A stretch of DNA of 43,392 nucleotides from Thermostichus vulcanus str. 'Rupite' (GTDB lineage Bacteria; Cyanobacteriota; Cyanobacteriia; Thermostichales; Thermostichaceae): positions 1 to 43,392 of the forward strand of contig NZ_JAFIRA010000034.1 in NCBI RefSeq assembly GCF_022848905.1. The letters run 5' to 3'. This document shows positions 1 through 9,186 of this stretch, piece after piece (the stretch's first letter is position 1; the number at the start of each line of letters is the position of its first letter). The notes beneath the pieces were generated by a model. The model was not told the DNA's origin, did no database searches, and saw only the letters and a list, made by a program, of their open reading frames with translations. The position numbers were made by a program, and so were the translations under genes.

Positions 1-27
1 CTTGAGTGTGGTGGTGACCCGTTTCAT
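1..27 (-). CDS. tnpB: TnpB, first nine codons only (continues past the left edge)
   Basis: The nine codons read MKRVTTTLK, identical to the start of the full TnpB at 24083. The rest of the gene is beyond the window. It is the RNA-guided nuclease gene of an IS605-group element; see the complete copy for domains. Confidence 0.75.
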
Positions 28-122
28 GGGGACTATTGTATGTACTATTTCTGTTGCTGAATAAATTCAGCCTGTGCGCTTATATCCCCCGGTTAGAAAC
101 CGGGGGCTTTACGCTGCTTTTC
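1..122 (-). mobile_element. Left end of an IS605-group tnpB element, cut by the window edge
   Basis: The reverse complement of this stretch matches the left end of the complete element at 23988-25294 almost base for base. It has the GA(A/G)AGCAGCGT lead, an AAAG tetranucleotide, a CCCCCGG hairpin, and then the leader and first codons of tnpB. Just outside the element, on the minus strand, lies TTAC (126-123), the same flank as at the other copy. That supports the border at 122. The element points left, so its body lies outside the window and I cannot say whether it is intact. Confidence 0.85.
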
Positions 123-127
123 GTAAC

Positions 128-500
128 AGCAAGGCCAGGGATCCGGTTGCCCCACTCCAACGGAATCTCCATGAATGACCAAAACTCATAATGAACACTC
201 CTCACAAGGCAAAGGGTCAAAGACCAACCTCGAAAGATTGGCATGACCCTCAACTGTAGGGGGCCAAATCCCTACAGACTGTATCCAATGTGCTTAATCC
301 AATGTGCTTAAACGTGTTCGGCTATACAGTCACGTGCGGAATGGGTGGATAAATGTTTGTTTTTTCCTGTATTCAGGATATTTCTATCATTCTTAAACAA
401 GATTCTAACAAAATTTTACCTCTGCTTAGTTTGCCCTTAACCTTAGGCGCTTATCGTGCAGCCAGAATGGTCAGCCAACCTGCCTGAGAGGAACTGGATT
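128..500. other. Gene-free spacer between the IS end and the sugar ABC operon
   Basis: I see no convincing gene here. The stretch holds an 8-bp hairpin (CTGTAGGG 254-261 with CCCTACAG 270-277), an exact tandem 14-bp duplication (283-310), and an AT-rich tract at about 345-430 that probably contains the promoter of the following operon. I could not pick out a clear -35/-10 pair. A GTG at 456 could extend the next gene upstream but has a poorer ribosome site than the ATG at 501. Confidence 0.6.
283..310. repeat. Exact tandem duplication, 14 bp x 2
   Basis: ATCCAATGTGCTTA occurs twice back to back (283-296, 297-310). It is the longest of a series of exact two-copy tandem duplications in spacers of this window. 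Confidence 0.9.
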
Positions 501-1847
501 ATGAGCATGCATCAAACCCCTGTAGAAAGGCCCTCTACGCAAGCCAAGGTCAAGTCCTTCCTACTGCCTGCCCTGTTGCTGGGGTTGTCTTTATTGGGAG
601 AAGTCCAACCTGCTGCCAGCCAAGAGGTGACCGAGCTGACGTTTTACTATCCGGTGCTGGTGCCGGGGCCGATTACGGAGCTGTTTGACCAACTGGTGAG
701 CGACTTTACCGCCAAAAACCCCGATGTTCGAATCACACCCGTCTATTCTGGAAGTTACGACGAAACCACCAATCGCATTCAAACGCAGCTACGGGCTGGC
801 GGAGAGCTGCCCGATCTGGCAATTATCGGCAACCAGCACACGGTGATGTACGTGGATTTGGATGCCATTGTGCCGTTGGATGAGCGAATCCAAGCGGAGG
901 GATCCGACTTCGAAGCCGATCTCGTGCCCGCCTTCATGCTCAACACCCGCTTCCGGGGCCAAACCTGGAGCATTCCCTTTCAACGCAGTACGCCGGTGAT
1001 GTACTACAACAAGGATATGTTCCGGGCAGCAGGGCTGGATCCGGAGTCGCCCCCCACCAACTGGGCAGAAGTGATTGAGTATGCTCAAAAACTGACCCAA
1101 CGGGATAGCAGTGGCAATGTCACCACCTGGGGGATCCAGATCCCTTCTGATATCGATGCTTGGGTGATCCAAGCGATGGCGGTGGGCAATGGGCAGCCTT
1201 GGGTGAACGAGACGGATGCCAACCGAGTCTTTTTCGACCATCCCGCCACCATTGGTGTGCTGCAACACCTGCGTGCCTTGGCGGAAGATTATCAGGTGAT
1301 GCCGGGTGGGTTGATCCCATGGGCCCAAATTCCTGCCGAGTTCACCAGTGGCAAAGCCGCCATGGTTTATCACACCATCGGCAGCCAAACCAGCATCCTC
1401 AAGCAAACCGAAGGGAAATTTGAAGTAGGGGTGGCCTTTATCCCCGGCGGCCAAAAGTACGGGGTGATCACCGGCGGCGGCAACCTCGCCATTTTCAAAC
1501 AAAGCAGCCCGGAAGAACAGAATGCCTCTTGGCGCTTTATTCGCTTCTTGCTGGAGCCAGAACAAATGGCCACCTGGTCTGCGGGCACAGGCTACTTGCC
1601 CGTTACCCGATCAGCCTATGAGCATCCGATCTTCCAAGAGTATCTGCAACGGGCACCGGGGGCGGCGGTAGCCTTTGAACAGTTGAACGTAGCTGCCAAA
1701 CAAATGGCTGTACACGAGTTGCTACGGGTTACCGACGTGGTGAAAGCCGGGATCCAAGCCAGCATTACGGGAGAAAGCACCCCTGAACAAGCCATGCAGA
1801 GGGCCCAAGCAGAAGCCGATGCCATTCTCAGTCGTTACCGGGACTGA
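501..1847 (+). CDS. ABC sugar-type transporter, extracellular solute-binding protein (family 1, UgpB-like)
   Basis: Periplasmic binding protein that captures the substrate for the permease pair encoded directly downstream. From the ATG at 501 the protein has 448 residues. It starts with a basic stretch, a hydrophobic core (FLLPALLLGLSLLG) and an AASQ cleavage site, so a Sec signal peptide is clear. The mature part has the family-1 pattern: an early FYYPVLVPGP segment, GELPDLAIIGNQ, a hinge IPFQRSTPVMYYNKDMF, and the late GGNLAIFK. A GTG at 456 would add 15 residues in front of the signal peptide; GAGAGGA at 486-492 favours 501. The fold resembles sn-glycerol-3-phosphate and oligosaccharide binding proteins. 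The actual substrate cannot be read from sequence. Confidence 0.88.
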   Translation: MSMHQTPVERPSTQAKVKSFLLPALLLGLSLLGEVQPAASQEVTELTFYYPVLVPGPITELFDQLVSDFTAKNPDVRITPVYSGSYDETTNRIQTQLRAGGELPDLAIIGNQHTVMYVDLDAIVPLDERIQAEGSDFEADLVPAFMLNTRFRGQTWSIPFQRSTPVMYYNKDMFRAAGLDPESPPTNWAEVIEYAQKLTQRDSSGNVTTWGIQIPSDIDAWVIQAMAVGNGQPWVNETDANRVFFDHPATIGVLQHLRALAEDYQVMPGGLIPWAQIPAEFTSGKAAMVYHTIGSQTSILKQTEGKFEVGVAFIPGGQKYGVITGGGNLAIFKQSSPEEQNASWRFIRFLLEPEQMATWSAGTGYLPVTRSAYEHPIFQEYLQRAPGAAVAFEQLNVAAKQMAVHELLRVTDVVKAGIQASITGESTPEQAMQRAQAEADAILSRYRD

Positions 1848-1850
1848 TCC

Positions 1851-2759
1851 ATGGGCCATCAGCCAAAACGGAGAGCCACTCGTACACAGCACTGGCTGGG
1901 ATTTCTGTTGGTCTTACCTACCCTGGTCGTGGTGGTTCTCTTCACCCTCCTCCCTTTGGGTTTGGCTCTGTACAGCAGCCTCACCATCGACAAGTGGACG
2001 GATCCCTTCGGGGAGAATGGCACCTTTGTGGGTTGGGAAAATTACCGCACCCTGTTTGCCGATCCGGTATTCCAAAAAGTGCTACAGAATACGGGCCTCT
2101 TCATTGGGGTAACGGTACCGATCAGCCTGGCTCTGGCCTTTGGGCTGGCCCTATTGCTCAATCAGCAGATGGCTGGCCTAGGGCTGCTACGGCTGGGCTT
2201 TTTCTACCCGACTGTACTGCCGATGGTGGGGGCGGGTACCATTTGGTTGTTCATCTACAATCGCAACTTTGGTCTGGCCAATGACTTGGTGAGTTGGCTA
2301 GGGCTACCCCGGCAAAATTGGTTGGGTACGCCCCAGTGGGCTTTGTGGGCCGTGATGGTGATGAGCATTTGGAAATCCACCAGCTACTATTTGATCTTTT
2401 TTTTGGCGGGGTTACAAAGCCTACCCACAGAGGTGATGGAAGCAGGCCAACTGGATGGGGCCAATCGTTGGCAACGGTTTTGCTACCTAACTCTGCCCTT
2501 GATGCGTAACACTATCTTTTTTGTCACAGTGATTGCTCTGGCAGCCGCCTTTCAAACCTACGATCAAATAGCGGTTCTAACCAAAGATGGCGGCCCCAAT
2601 CATGCCACCAATTTGCTGCTGTTCAACGTTCGTATTGCCTTCAGCAACGGGGATTACGATTTAGCCAATGCCCAAAGTATCCTGCTGGTGTTGATGGTCT
2701 TGTTTTTAACTTTACTGGCCTATGGACTGGCGGAAGCTGGACAAACAAAGGTGGACTGA
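1851..2759 (+). CDS. ABC sugar-type transporter permease 1 (UgpA/MalF-like)
   Basis: Inner-membrane permease of 302 residues, starting 3 bases after the binding-protein stop, so the two are translated together. It has about six hydrophobic helices and the cytoplasmic EAA loop (MEAGQLDGANRWQRFCYLTL), which docks on the ATPase. It pairs with the second permease two bases downstream. Family assignment is firm; substrate is unknown. Confidence 0.9.
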   Translation: MGHQPKRRATRTQHWLGFLLVLPTLVVVVLFTLLPLGLALYSSLTIDKWTDPFGENGTFVGWENYRTLFADPVFQKVLQNTGLFIGVTVPISLALAFGLALLLNQQMAGLGLLRLGFFYPTVLPMVGAGTIWLFIYNRNFGLANDLVSWLGLPRQNWLGTPQWALWAVMVMSIWKSTSYYLIFFLAGLQSLPTEVMEAGQLDGANRWQRFCYLTLPLMRNTIFFVTVIALAAAFQTYDQIAVLTKDGGPNHATNLLLFNVRIAFSNGDYDLANAQSILLVLMVLFLTLLAYGLAEAGQTKVD

Positions 2760-2761
2760 GA

Positions 2762-3607
2762 ATGCAAGGATACGAATTCAAGGGAGTTGAAATATCAATG
2801 CGTGGGATCCAAAACCGACTGGCAACACTGGCCACCTGGGGACTGATGGGGCTTTGGTTGGTACCTCTGGTCTGGGTGGTGGCCATTTCGTTGCGTCCAG
2901 AGGCGGTGCCTTTGGGGCGGGGATCCAGCCTGTATGCAGGGAGCTTCACCTGGCAAAATTATGAGCAGGCTTGGCGAACCATCGCCCCTAGCTATACCAA
3001 TACCGTAATCATCGTGTTTGGAACCCTAGCGGTGCAGTTGGTCACGATTACGTTGGCAGGGTATGCTTTTGCTCGACTACGGTTTTGGGGCCGCGAGGGT
3101 TGGTTTCTACTGAGCCTAGTTCAGATCATGATCCCGATTACGGCATTGATTATCCCAAATTTTTTTATCATTCGCTCCCTTGGTCTTTATGACACCGTTT
3201 GGGCAGTGATGGTACCTTATTTTGGCTCCGCCTTTGGTACCTTTTTGATGCGACAAACCTTTCGAAGCGTACCGATTGAGCTAGAAGAATCCGCCCGCAT
3301 AGATGGGGCTAACTTTCTACAGGTTTTACTCTATGTTTACCTGCCGATGGGGATCCCGGGTTTGGTGGCTTTTTCTTTGGCTTCAATCGTTTATCACTGG
3401 AACGACTTCTTGTTTCCTCTGTTGGTCACTGCTGACAAAGCTAGTCCCCTCAGTGTTCGTCTCTCCATTTTGGCTGCTACTGAAGGTGGGATCCAATGGC
3501 CACAATTGGCAGCAGCGACCGTTTGGGTAATTTTGCCCCTACTCTTGCTTTTCATGGTTTTACAGCGACAATTTGTACAGAGCTTTGCTCGCTCGGGCCT
3601 CAAATAG
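2762..3607 (+). CDS. ABC sugar-type transporter permease 2 (UgpE/MalG-like)
   Basis: Second permease subunit, 281 residues from the ATG at 2762. An ATG at 2798 (protein starting MRGIQNRL) is also possible, with AGGGAG at 2781-2786 in front of it. There are about six membrane helices and the EAA loop EESARIDGANFLQVLLYVYL at about residues 178-197. It completes the membrane channel of this importer. No ATPase gene follows, so a shared MsmK/UgpC-type ATPase from elsewhere in the genome is probably used. Confidence 0.9.
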   Translation: MQGYEFKGVEISMRGIQNRLATLATWGLMGLWLVPLVWVVAISLRPEAVPLGRGSSLYAGSFTWQNYEQAWRTIAPSYTNTVIIVFGTLAVQLVTITLAGYAFARLRFWGREGWFLLSLVQIMIPITALIIPNFFIIRSLGLYDTVWAVMVPYFGSAFGTFLMRQTFRSVPIELEESARIDGANFLQVLLYVYLPMGIPGLVAFSLASIVYHWNDFLFPLLVTADKASPLSVRLSILAATEGGIQWPQLAAATVWVILPLLLLFMVLQRQFVQSFARSGLK

Positions 3608-3664
3608 CCATAAAAAACTTCTGGTTTTAATTTTCCTTTAATTCTGTTTTAACCCCACTGATCA

Positions 3665-4447
3665 ATGCTAGCCAAACTCTCTGCCGCTGAACGTCAGCAA
3701 TATATCCTTGATCAGATCCAAAAAAAAGGATCCATCAGTGTTTCTGATACTGCTATTACTCTTAAAGTTTCAGAGATGACCGTGCGACGGGATTTGATGG
3801 AGTTGGAAAAACGGGGCTTACTGCAACGGCGACATGGAGGGGCAACTCTTCTGACCGCCCAACTTCTAGACGACCTCTACTCCTGGGAAACTCGGGTTCG
3901 CCACAATGTGGAGGCAAAGGTAGCCATTGCCAAGGTGGCGCTGGGATTGATTTCCGAGGGGGACAAATTAATTTTGCACAGTGGTACAACAGTTGCTTTG
4001 CTGGCGCGAATGTTGCGCAGTTATGGCAGCCTGACCATCGCCACCAACAGCATCTTGAGCATGGAAGAATTGCTCGGCTCTCCCCAGGTAGAAGTAATCT
4101 TAACTGGAGGGATCCTCAATCCTGACTTAAAACAATTGGCAGGCCCTTTGGCCTTACAATCCCTCAACTCGATTCGAGCTGATAAGGTCTTTTTAAGCTG
4201 TAGCAGTATTTCCACCCAGGATGGGCTATTTTTTACCAGCGCCATGGATGAAGTAGCCCTCGAACAAGCCTCCATCCGCAACTGTCGGGAGGCCTATTTG
4301 CTCGTGGATCACAGTAAGTTCCAACGTTCTGATTTTTGGGTGGTTGGGCAACTGACGCAACTTAAAGCCGTCATTACCGATGCCGGGATCCCTCCAGAAC
4401 GAGTCAAAGAGATGGAAGCTGCTGGGATCCCTTGTATTGTCGCTTAG
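3665..4447 (+). CDS. DeoR/GlpR-family transcriptional regulator
   Basis: Protein of 260 residues. The N-terminus is a DeoR winged helix-turn-helix: RQQYILDQIQKKGSISVSD, then EMTVRRDLMELEKRGLLQRR, the family signature, then HGGA. The rest is the DeoRC sensor domain, which normally binds a phosphorylated sugar. Signature pieces are ILHSGTTVALLA, TNSILSMEEL and the late LLVDHSKF. It lies 57 bases behind the sugar permease on the same strand, so it is probably the local repressor of this importer. Its stop overlaps the convergent alaC stop by four bases. Confidence 0.92.
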   Translation: MLAKLSAAERQQYILDQIQKKGSISVSDTAITLKVSEMTVRRDLMELEKRGLLQRRHGGATLLTAQLLDDLYSWETRVRHNVEAKVAIAKVALGLISEGDKLILHSGTTVALLARMLRSYGSLTIATNSILSMEELLGSPQVEVILTGGILNPDLKQLAGPLALQSLNSIRADKVFLSCSSISTQDGLFFTSAMDEVALEQASIRNCREAYLLVDHSKFQRSDFWVVGQLTQLKAVITDAGIPPERVKEMEAAGIPCIVA

Positions 4448-5640
4448 CTATAGCGGATCCCGGCCTCTCTCCAGCGATCCATCGCCTGCCCCATGCGCTC
4501 ACAATCGGCAATCAAACTAATCCGCACATAGCCTTCGCCCCCTTCCCCAAAAGCATTGCCTGGAGTCACCACAACCCCCGTCGATTCCAAAACCCGCAAG
4601 GCAAATTCCGTCGAACCTTCTGCCCCACCACTGGCCGTGCGAGGGGTCGGGATCCAGAGGTACATCGTCGCCTGAGGAGGAGAGAGCCGCCAGCCCAATT
4701 CCGCCAACCGGCCAATCAGATAGTCGCGGCGGGTTCGGTAACGTTCTTGCACTTGGTGTAGGTAGCTATCCGGCAGGCGCAGAGCCGTTTCAGCAGCCTT
4801 CTGAATGGCAGCGAAAATGCCGTAATCCAGGTTGGTTTTCAGGGTACGCAGGCTTTGGATAATTTGGCGGTTGCCCACCACAAATCCCACCCGCCACCCG
4901 GCCATGTTGTAGGTTTTGGAGAGGGTGTGAAACTCCACCGCCAGCTCTTTAGCACCAGGGATCTGGAGCAAGCTGGTGGGCTGGTAGCCATCGAAAGCCA
5001 GCTCTGCATAACAGAGATCGTGCACCAGAATCAGATCGTAGCGGCGGGCAAATTCCACCACCGCCTCGAAAAAAGAGCGGGGTGCAACCGCCGCCGTCGG
5101 GTTGTTTGGGTAATTGAAATAGAGCACCCGCGCCTGCTGGGCCACTTCTGCGGGAATTTCCTCCAAATCGATCAGCCACCCGTTTTCGGCCCGCATCATC
5201 ATTGGGTAAATTTGTCCACCGGCAATCATCGGGCCACGGAAATGAGCCGGATAGGCGGGGCTAGGCACCAACACCAAATCTCCCGGATCCACATAGGCCA
5301 AAGCCAGATGGGTGAGTCCTTCTTTGGATCCCAGTAGGGGCAAGGCTTCCCCATTGGCATCTAGCTCCACCCCATAGCGGCGGTAGTACCAATCCGTAAT
5401 CGCCTGACGGAAACTGGCCGTGCCTTCAAAGGGCGGGTAACCATGATGAGCGGGATCCGCAATCGCCGCTTGGGCTGCCTCCACCACCGGCTGAGGGGTA
5501 GGACCGTCGGGATTCCCCATCCCCAAATCAATCAAGTCCAATCCCTGCTGGCGGGCGCGGGCCTTTAGCTCATCCAAACGGGCAAAGACATAGGCGGGCA
5601 GTTTATTCAGCCGTTGGGCAGGGATGAGGGCACGGTTCAT
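4444..5640 (-). CDS. alaC: Class I/II aminotransferase, AlaC-like (alanine/glutamate-pyruvate type)
   Basis: PLP-dependent aminotransferase of 398 residues counted from the ATG at 5640 (MNRALIPAQRLNKLP). It follows E. coli AlaC along its length: DLGMGNPDGPTP, LGSKEGLTHLAL, PSPAYPAHFRG, YFNYPNNPTA, HDLCYAELAFDGYQ, and the PLP-lysine motif TLSKTYNMAGWRVGF. The C-terminal VVVTPGNAFGEGGEGYVRI binds the substrate carboxylate. Members make alanine from pyruvate; some cyanobacterial relatives are annotated as LL-diaminopimelate aminotransferases, so substrate is less certain than family. A GTG at 5685 would extend it by 15 residues, but that extension reads through ten T's (5650-5641) and looks like untranslated leader. 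Confidence 0.9.
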   Translation of the reverse strand: MNRALIPAQRLNKLPAYVFARLDELKARARQQGLDLIDLGMGNPDGPTPQPVVEAAQAAIADPAHHGYPPFEGTASFRQAITDWYYRRYGVELDANGEALPLLGSKEGLTHLALAYVDPGDLVLVPSPAYPAHFRGPMIAGGQIYPMMMRAENGWLIDLEEIPAEVAQQARVLYFNYPNNPTAAVAPRSFFEAVVEFARRYDLILVHDLCYAELAFDGYQPTSLLQIPGAKELAVEFHTLSKTYNMAGWRVGFVVGNRQIIQSLRTLKTNLDYGIFAAIQKAAETALRLPDSYLHQVQERYRTRRDYLIGRLAELGWRLSPPQATMYLWIPTPRTASGGAEGSTEFALRVLESTGVVVTPGNAFGEGGEGYVRISLIADCERMGQAMDRWREAGIRYS

Positions 5641-5800
5641 AAAAAAAAAATACTGGGGGACTGAGGGATCCGGTGCAGCCGTCACTTGGGGTTAACTACC
5701 CAACTTACCGCCAGAGCCGGATCCAAAGCAATGGTTTGGTTTGGGCATTTGGGATCCCAAACAGTTAGGATAAATATCCCGATTTTCAACAGGTTGGACG

Positions 5801-7177
5801 GTGCCGTTACCGCTTGTGGCTATTGTTGGTCGCCCGAATGTGGGCAAATCCACCCTCGTCAATCGCATGGCAGGGACCCGTTCGGCCATTGTGCATGACG
5901 AGCCGGGAGTGACACGGGATCGTCTGTACCAGGAGGTGGAGTGGAATGGGCGTCGGTTGCGGGTGGTGGATACTGGCGGCCTGATTTTTGGGGATGATAG
6001 TGAATTTTTGCCCCATATTCGTCAGCAAGCGATGGCAGCACTAGCCGAGGCCCAAGCCGTGATCTTGGTGGTGGATGGCATGGAGGGGTTGCTTCCTGCC
6101 GATGTAGAAGTGGCCAGTTGGCTGCGCAAACAACCCCTGCCAGTGGTGGTGGCCGTGAACAAATGCGAATCGGGGCAAATGGGACTGGCCCAGGCAGCCG
6201 CCTTTTGGGAGCTGGGACTGGGGGAGCCGATCCCCTGTTCCGGCATTCATGGCAATGGCGTGGCAGAAGTGCTGGAAGCGGTGTTGCCGCATCTGCCAGA
6301 GTCAGTTCCAGACACCGCCGAGCAAGAACCGATTGCCATCTCTGTGGTGGGGCGGCCCAATGTTGGCAAATCCAGCCTACTGAATCGTTTGGTGGGATCC
6401 GAACGGGCCATCGTCAGCCCCATTTCCGGCACCACCCGCGATGCCATCGATACGGTGATCGAGTGGGAGGGACGGCCCTACCGGTTGATCGATACCGCCG
6501 GGATCCGCAAGAAAAACCGAGTCGATTATGGGGTGGAGTTTTTTAGCATCAACCGCGCCTTCAAAGCCATTCAACGCTCAGATGTCGTGTTGCTGGTGAT
6601 CGATGCCCTGGATGGGGTGACGGAGCAGGATCAAAAGCTGGCCAGCCGTATCGAAGAAGAGGGCCGCGCCTGTGTGATCGTGGTCAACAAATGGGATGCC
6701 GTCGAAGACAAAGACACCTACACCCTCAACGAATTCACCTGCGACATCCGCGCCAAGCTCTACTTTTTGGAATGGGCACCACTCCTCTTTGTCAGCGCCC
6801 TGACTGGGCAACGCACCCAGAAAATCTTTGAACAGGTGGATACTGTTGTCGCCGCCCATCGTAAACGCATCTCTACTGCCGTGGTGAACGAAGTGCTCCA
6901 AGATGCCCTTTCCTGGCAATCCCCACCCACCAATCGCCAAGGCAAACAAGGAAAAATCTACTACGGCACCCAAGTTTCGGATCGGCCACCGACCTTTGTC
7001 TTATTTGTCAATGACCCGGATCTGTTTAAAGATAATTACCGACGCTTCATGGAGAAGCATTTTCGGCAAAACCTTGACTTTACGGGTACCCCGATTCGCT
7101 TTCGTTGGCGGGGAAAATCCGAGCGTTCGGTGGGGCGGGCTGTGCAGAAGTTAGAGGGATCCCCATCACCTCGCTAG
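5801..7177 (+). CDS. der: Ribosome biogenesis GTPase Der (EngA)
   Basis: Two G domains in tandem followed by a KH-like domain, 458 residues, the normal length for Der. Domain 1 has [14 protein letters not shown] and NKCE; domain 2 (from about residue 177) has [14 protein letters not shown] and NKWD. The C-terminal KH-like part holds [14 protein letters not shown]. Der is needed for maturation of the large ribosomal subunit. The start is GTG at 5801 ([11 protein letters not shown]), since the first G domain begins right there. It is divergent from alaC. Confidence 0.97.
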   Translation: MPLPLVAIVGRPNVGKSTLVNRMAGTRSAIVHDEPGVTRDRLYQEVEWNGRRLRVVDTGGLIFGDDSEFLPHIRQQAMAALAEAQAVILVVDGMEGLLPADVEVASWLRKQPLPVVVAVNKCESGQMGLAQAAAFWELGLGEPIPCSGIHGNGVAEVLEAVLPHLPESVPDTAEQEPIAISVVGRPNVGKSSLLNRLVGSERAIVSPISGTTRDAIDTVIEWEGRPYRLIDTAGIRKKNRVDYGVEFFSINRAFKAIQRSDVVLLVIDALDGVTEQDQKLASRIEEEGRACVIVVNKWDAVEDKDTYTLNEFTCDIRAKLYFLEWAPLLFVSALTGQRTQKIFEQVDTVVAAHRKRISTAVVNEVLQDALSWQSPPTNRQGKQGKIYYGTQVSDRPPTFVLFVNDPDLFKDNYRRFMEKHFRQNLDFTGTPIRFRWRGKSERSVGRAVQKLEGSPSPR

Positions 7178-7240
7178 GCCAAGATGGAAGTGTTTACAAG
7201 TTCCCTCTCTCCCAATGGAGTTCATTCCTAGTCCAAGCCT

Positions 7241-7705
7241 ATGGCCGTTGATCCGAATGTTAAAACGATTGTGGATAACCGCCGTGCCCGGTTTGAGTAC
7301 GAAATTTTGGAGACCTACGAAGCCGGGATCCAGCTGACCGGAACGGAGGTGAAATCCATCCGGGCGGGGAAGGCCAACCTGCAGGATGCCTTTGCTCTGT
7401 TTCGGGATGGAGAAGCCTGGCTGCACAATTTGCACATTTCCCCCCACGGCACCGCCAGCAAGGTGTTTAACCATGATCCCACCCGGCGGCGCAAGCTGCT
7501 GCTGCATCGCAAAGAGATCAACCGCATGATGGGCTTGGTGGAGCAAAAAGGGCTGACGGTGATCCCCCTGAAGTTGGTGCTGAATCGGGGCTGGATCAAG
7601 GCTCATCTCGGGGTGGCTCGCGGTAAAAAATTACACGATAAACGGCAAGCGATCAAAGACCGGCAAACCCAGCGGGATATCCAACGAGAATTGAAGGAGC
7701 GTTGA
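7241..7705 (+). CDS. smpB: SsrA-binding protein SmpB
   Basis: Partner of tmRNA in trans-translation. The 154-residue product has the family landmarks: NRRARFEYEILETYEAGI, LTGTEVKSIRAGKANL, EAWLHNLHISPH, and the basic tail KLHDKRQAIKDRQTQRDIQR that enters the decoding centre. It lies 63 bases behind der on the same strand. No tmRNA gene is visible in the window. Confidence 0.97.
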   Translation: MAVDPNVKTIVDNRRARFEYEILETYEAGIQLTGTEVKSIRAGKANLQDAFALFRDGEAWLHNLHISPHGTASKVFNHDPTRRRKLLLHRKEINRMMGLVEQKGLTVIPLKLVLNRGWIKAHLGVARGKKLHDKRQAIKDRQTQRDIQRELKER

Positions 7706-7938
7706 CATAGCCCTGGTTGGAGCTTCGCCCCACCCCACTTGGCACGCGGGCCTAGCGGAGTATGCCGGGGGAGGGGATCCCGTAGAAACACGGTTGAATC
7801 GATGTATCTTTACCTAGATGTGATTCCAAGAAATTGTTGAATCTCTATATATTCTCGGTTTCCCCAGTTTTTTCCCTGTGGAAAGCTAGGATGGCGCATC
7901 CCACATCCTGAGCCTTTTTCAAAACAGGTTTTTGTAAC

Positions 7939-9186
7939 GTGAGCAATTGGCTGCGTGAGTGGTTCTCCCCGCAAGGATTCATGCCCCATGGCCAGTGCTA
8001 CCTATGGGAGCAAGATTTGCTTTGGCTACATGCCATCGCCGATAGCCTGATCAGCCTGGCTTATTTTTCGATTCCACTGTTGCTCATCTACTTCATTCGG
8101 CAGCGGCAGGATGTTCCCTTCAAGCGGGTCTTTGCTTTGTTTAGCCTGTTCATCATCTCCTGTGGCCTGACCCACCTGATGGGGGTATGGACGCTGTGGC
8201 ACCCCGCCTATTGGATCTCTGGCTGGCTGAAAGCGTTGACAGCTCTCGTTTCTCTTTATACGGCTGTTGAATTGATCCCGATCATCCCGAAAGCCTTGAG
8301 TTTGCCGAGTCCTTCTGCTTTGGCAGCAATAAACCAAGCCTTGTCTCAGGAAATCCAGGAGCGACAAGCCGCCGAAGCACAAGTCCATCAGCTAAACGAA
8401 CGGTTGCAAAAACAGGTGGATGAGCTGGAGCGGCTGAACCTCCTGAAAGATGACTTCTTGAGTACCCTTTCCCATGAGTTACGCACTCCCCTCACCAGCA
8501 TTCGCCTTTCGGTGGAGCTGTTGCAGTTGTCTCTGGGGCAGTTTTCCCTTTCTGACAAGCAACAGCAGTATCTGAGCTTGCTTCGTCAAGAATGCCAACG
8601 GGAGATCGAGCTGGTGGAAGATCTGCTCATGCTACAAGAGCTGGAGACGAATTCCTATTCCAAAAACCCAGAAGACTTGAATTTCTCGCAGTGCCTAACC
8701 GCTTGGGTGCAACTGCTGCAGGAACAGGCACTGGCTGCTCAACAGTCTCTGAGCTTGCAGATTCGCTCTTTCTTTCCGCCACTGCGATTGGATGCCACCG
8801 GCTTAGAGCGCATTCTGCGGGAGCTGATCGTCAATGCCTGTAAGCATGGAGATCGCCCTGGTCAAATCCAGGTAGAAGCCACCCTAAATCCCAGACCCAT
8901 TGGCGAAAACAGCCCCTACCACTTAGTACTGCAGGTGCGCAACACCGGAAACATTCCCCCAATGGAACTGCCCTATTTGTTTAATTCGTTCTATCGGGTG
9001 CCCCAGGCGGATCCCTGGAAACAAGGGGGGACAGGCTTAGGGCTAGCCTTGGTCAAAAAATTGGTGGACTCCATGCAGGGCAAAATAACCGTCAAAAGCA
9101 AGGATGGCTGGGTCAGCTTTTGGGTAGAGTTACCGGTGGCTCCGAGCCTTGAGGCAGAAACTGATATCTCCCTCAACTACCGTTAG
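7939..9186 (+). CDS. Sensor histidine kinase with ethylene-receptor-type (ETR1-like) membrane domain
   Basis: Membrane kinase of 415 residues from a GTG start. Residues about 25-115 form three hydrophobic helices that align with the plant ETR1 ethylene-binding domain at a constant offset of ten. Asp35, Tyr42 (in LAYFSIPLLLIYFI), Cys75 and His79 (in FIISCGLTHLMGVWT) match ETR1 Asp25, Tyr32, Cys65 and His69; the last two bind the copper ion. A coiled coil (about 130-170) leads into HisKA with FLSTLSHELRTPLTS (phospho-acceptor His179), then HATPase with the N box ELIVNACKHGD and GGTGLGLALVKKLV. There is no PAS, GAF or phytochrome module, so it is more compact than Synechocystis Slr1212 as I recall that protein. 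No response regulator is adjacent. Ethylene or copper sensing is inferred from the residues. Confidence 0.9.
   Translation: MSNWLREWFSPQGFMPHGQCYLWEQDLLWLHAIADSLISLAYFSIPLLLIYFIRQRQDVPFKRVFALFSLFIISCGLTHLMGVWTLWHPAYWISGWLKALTALVSLYTAVELIPIIPKALSLPSPSALAAINQALSQEIQERQAAEAQVHQLNERLQKQVDELERLNLLKDDFLSTLSHELRTPLTSIRLSVELLQLSLGQFSLSDKQQQYLSLLRQECQREIELVEDLLMLQELETNSYSKNPEDLNFSQCLTAWVQLLQEQALAAQQSLSLQIRSFFPPLRLDATGLERILRELIVNACKHGDRPGQIQVEATLNPRPIGENSPYHLVLQVRNTGNIPPMELPYLFNSFYRVPQADPWKQGGTGLGLALVKKLVDSMQGKITVKSKDGWVSFWVELPVAPSLEAETDISLNYR

Noticed and set aside
254-277. Hairpin considered as a rho-independent terminator
   Set aside because: The 8-bp stem is perfect but no T-run follows on either strand, and no gene ends just before it.
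789-1565. Long open reading on the minus strand (about 258 codons)
   Set aside because: It lies entirely inside the binding-protein gene, has no domain I recognise, and its composition is that of an antisense shadow.
4855-5337. Plus-strand reading of 160 codons opposite alaC
   Set aside because: It is His/Gln-rich shadow sequence; the opposite strand has an unmistakable aminotransferase.
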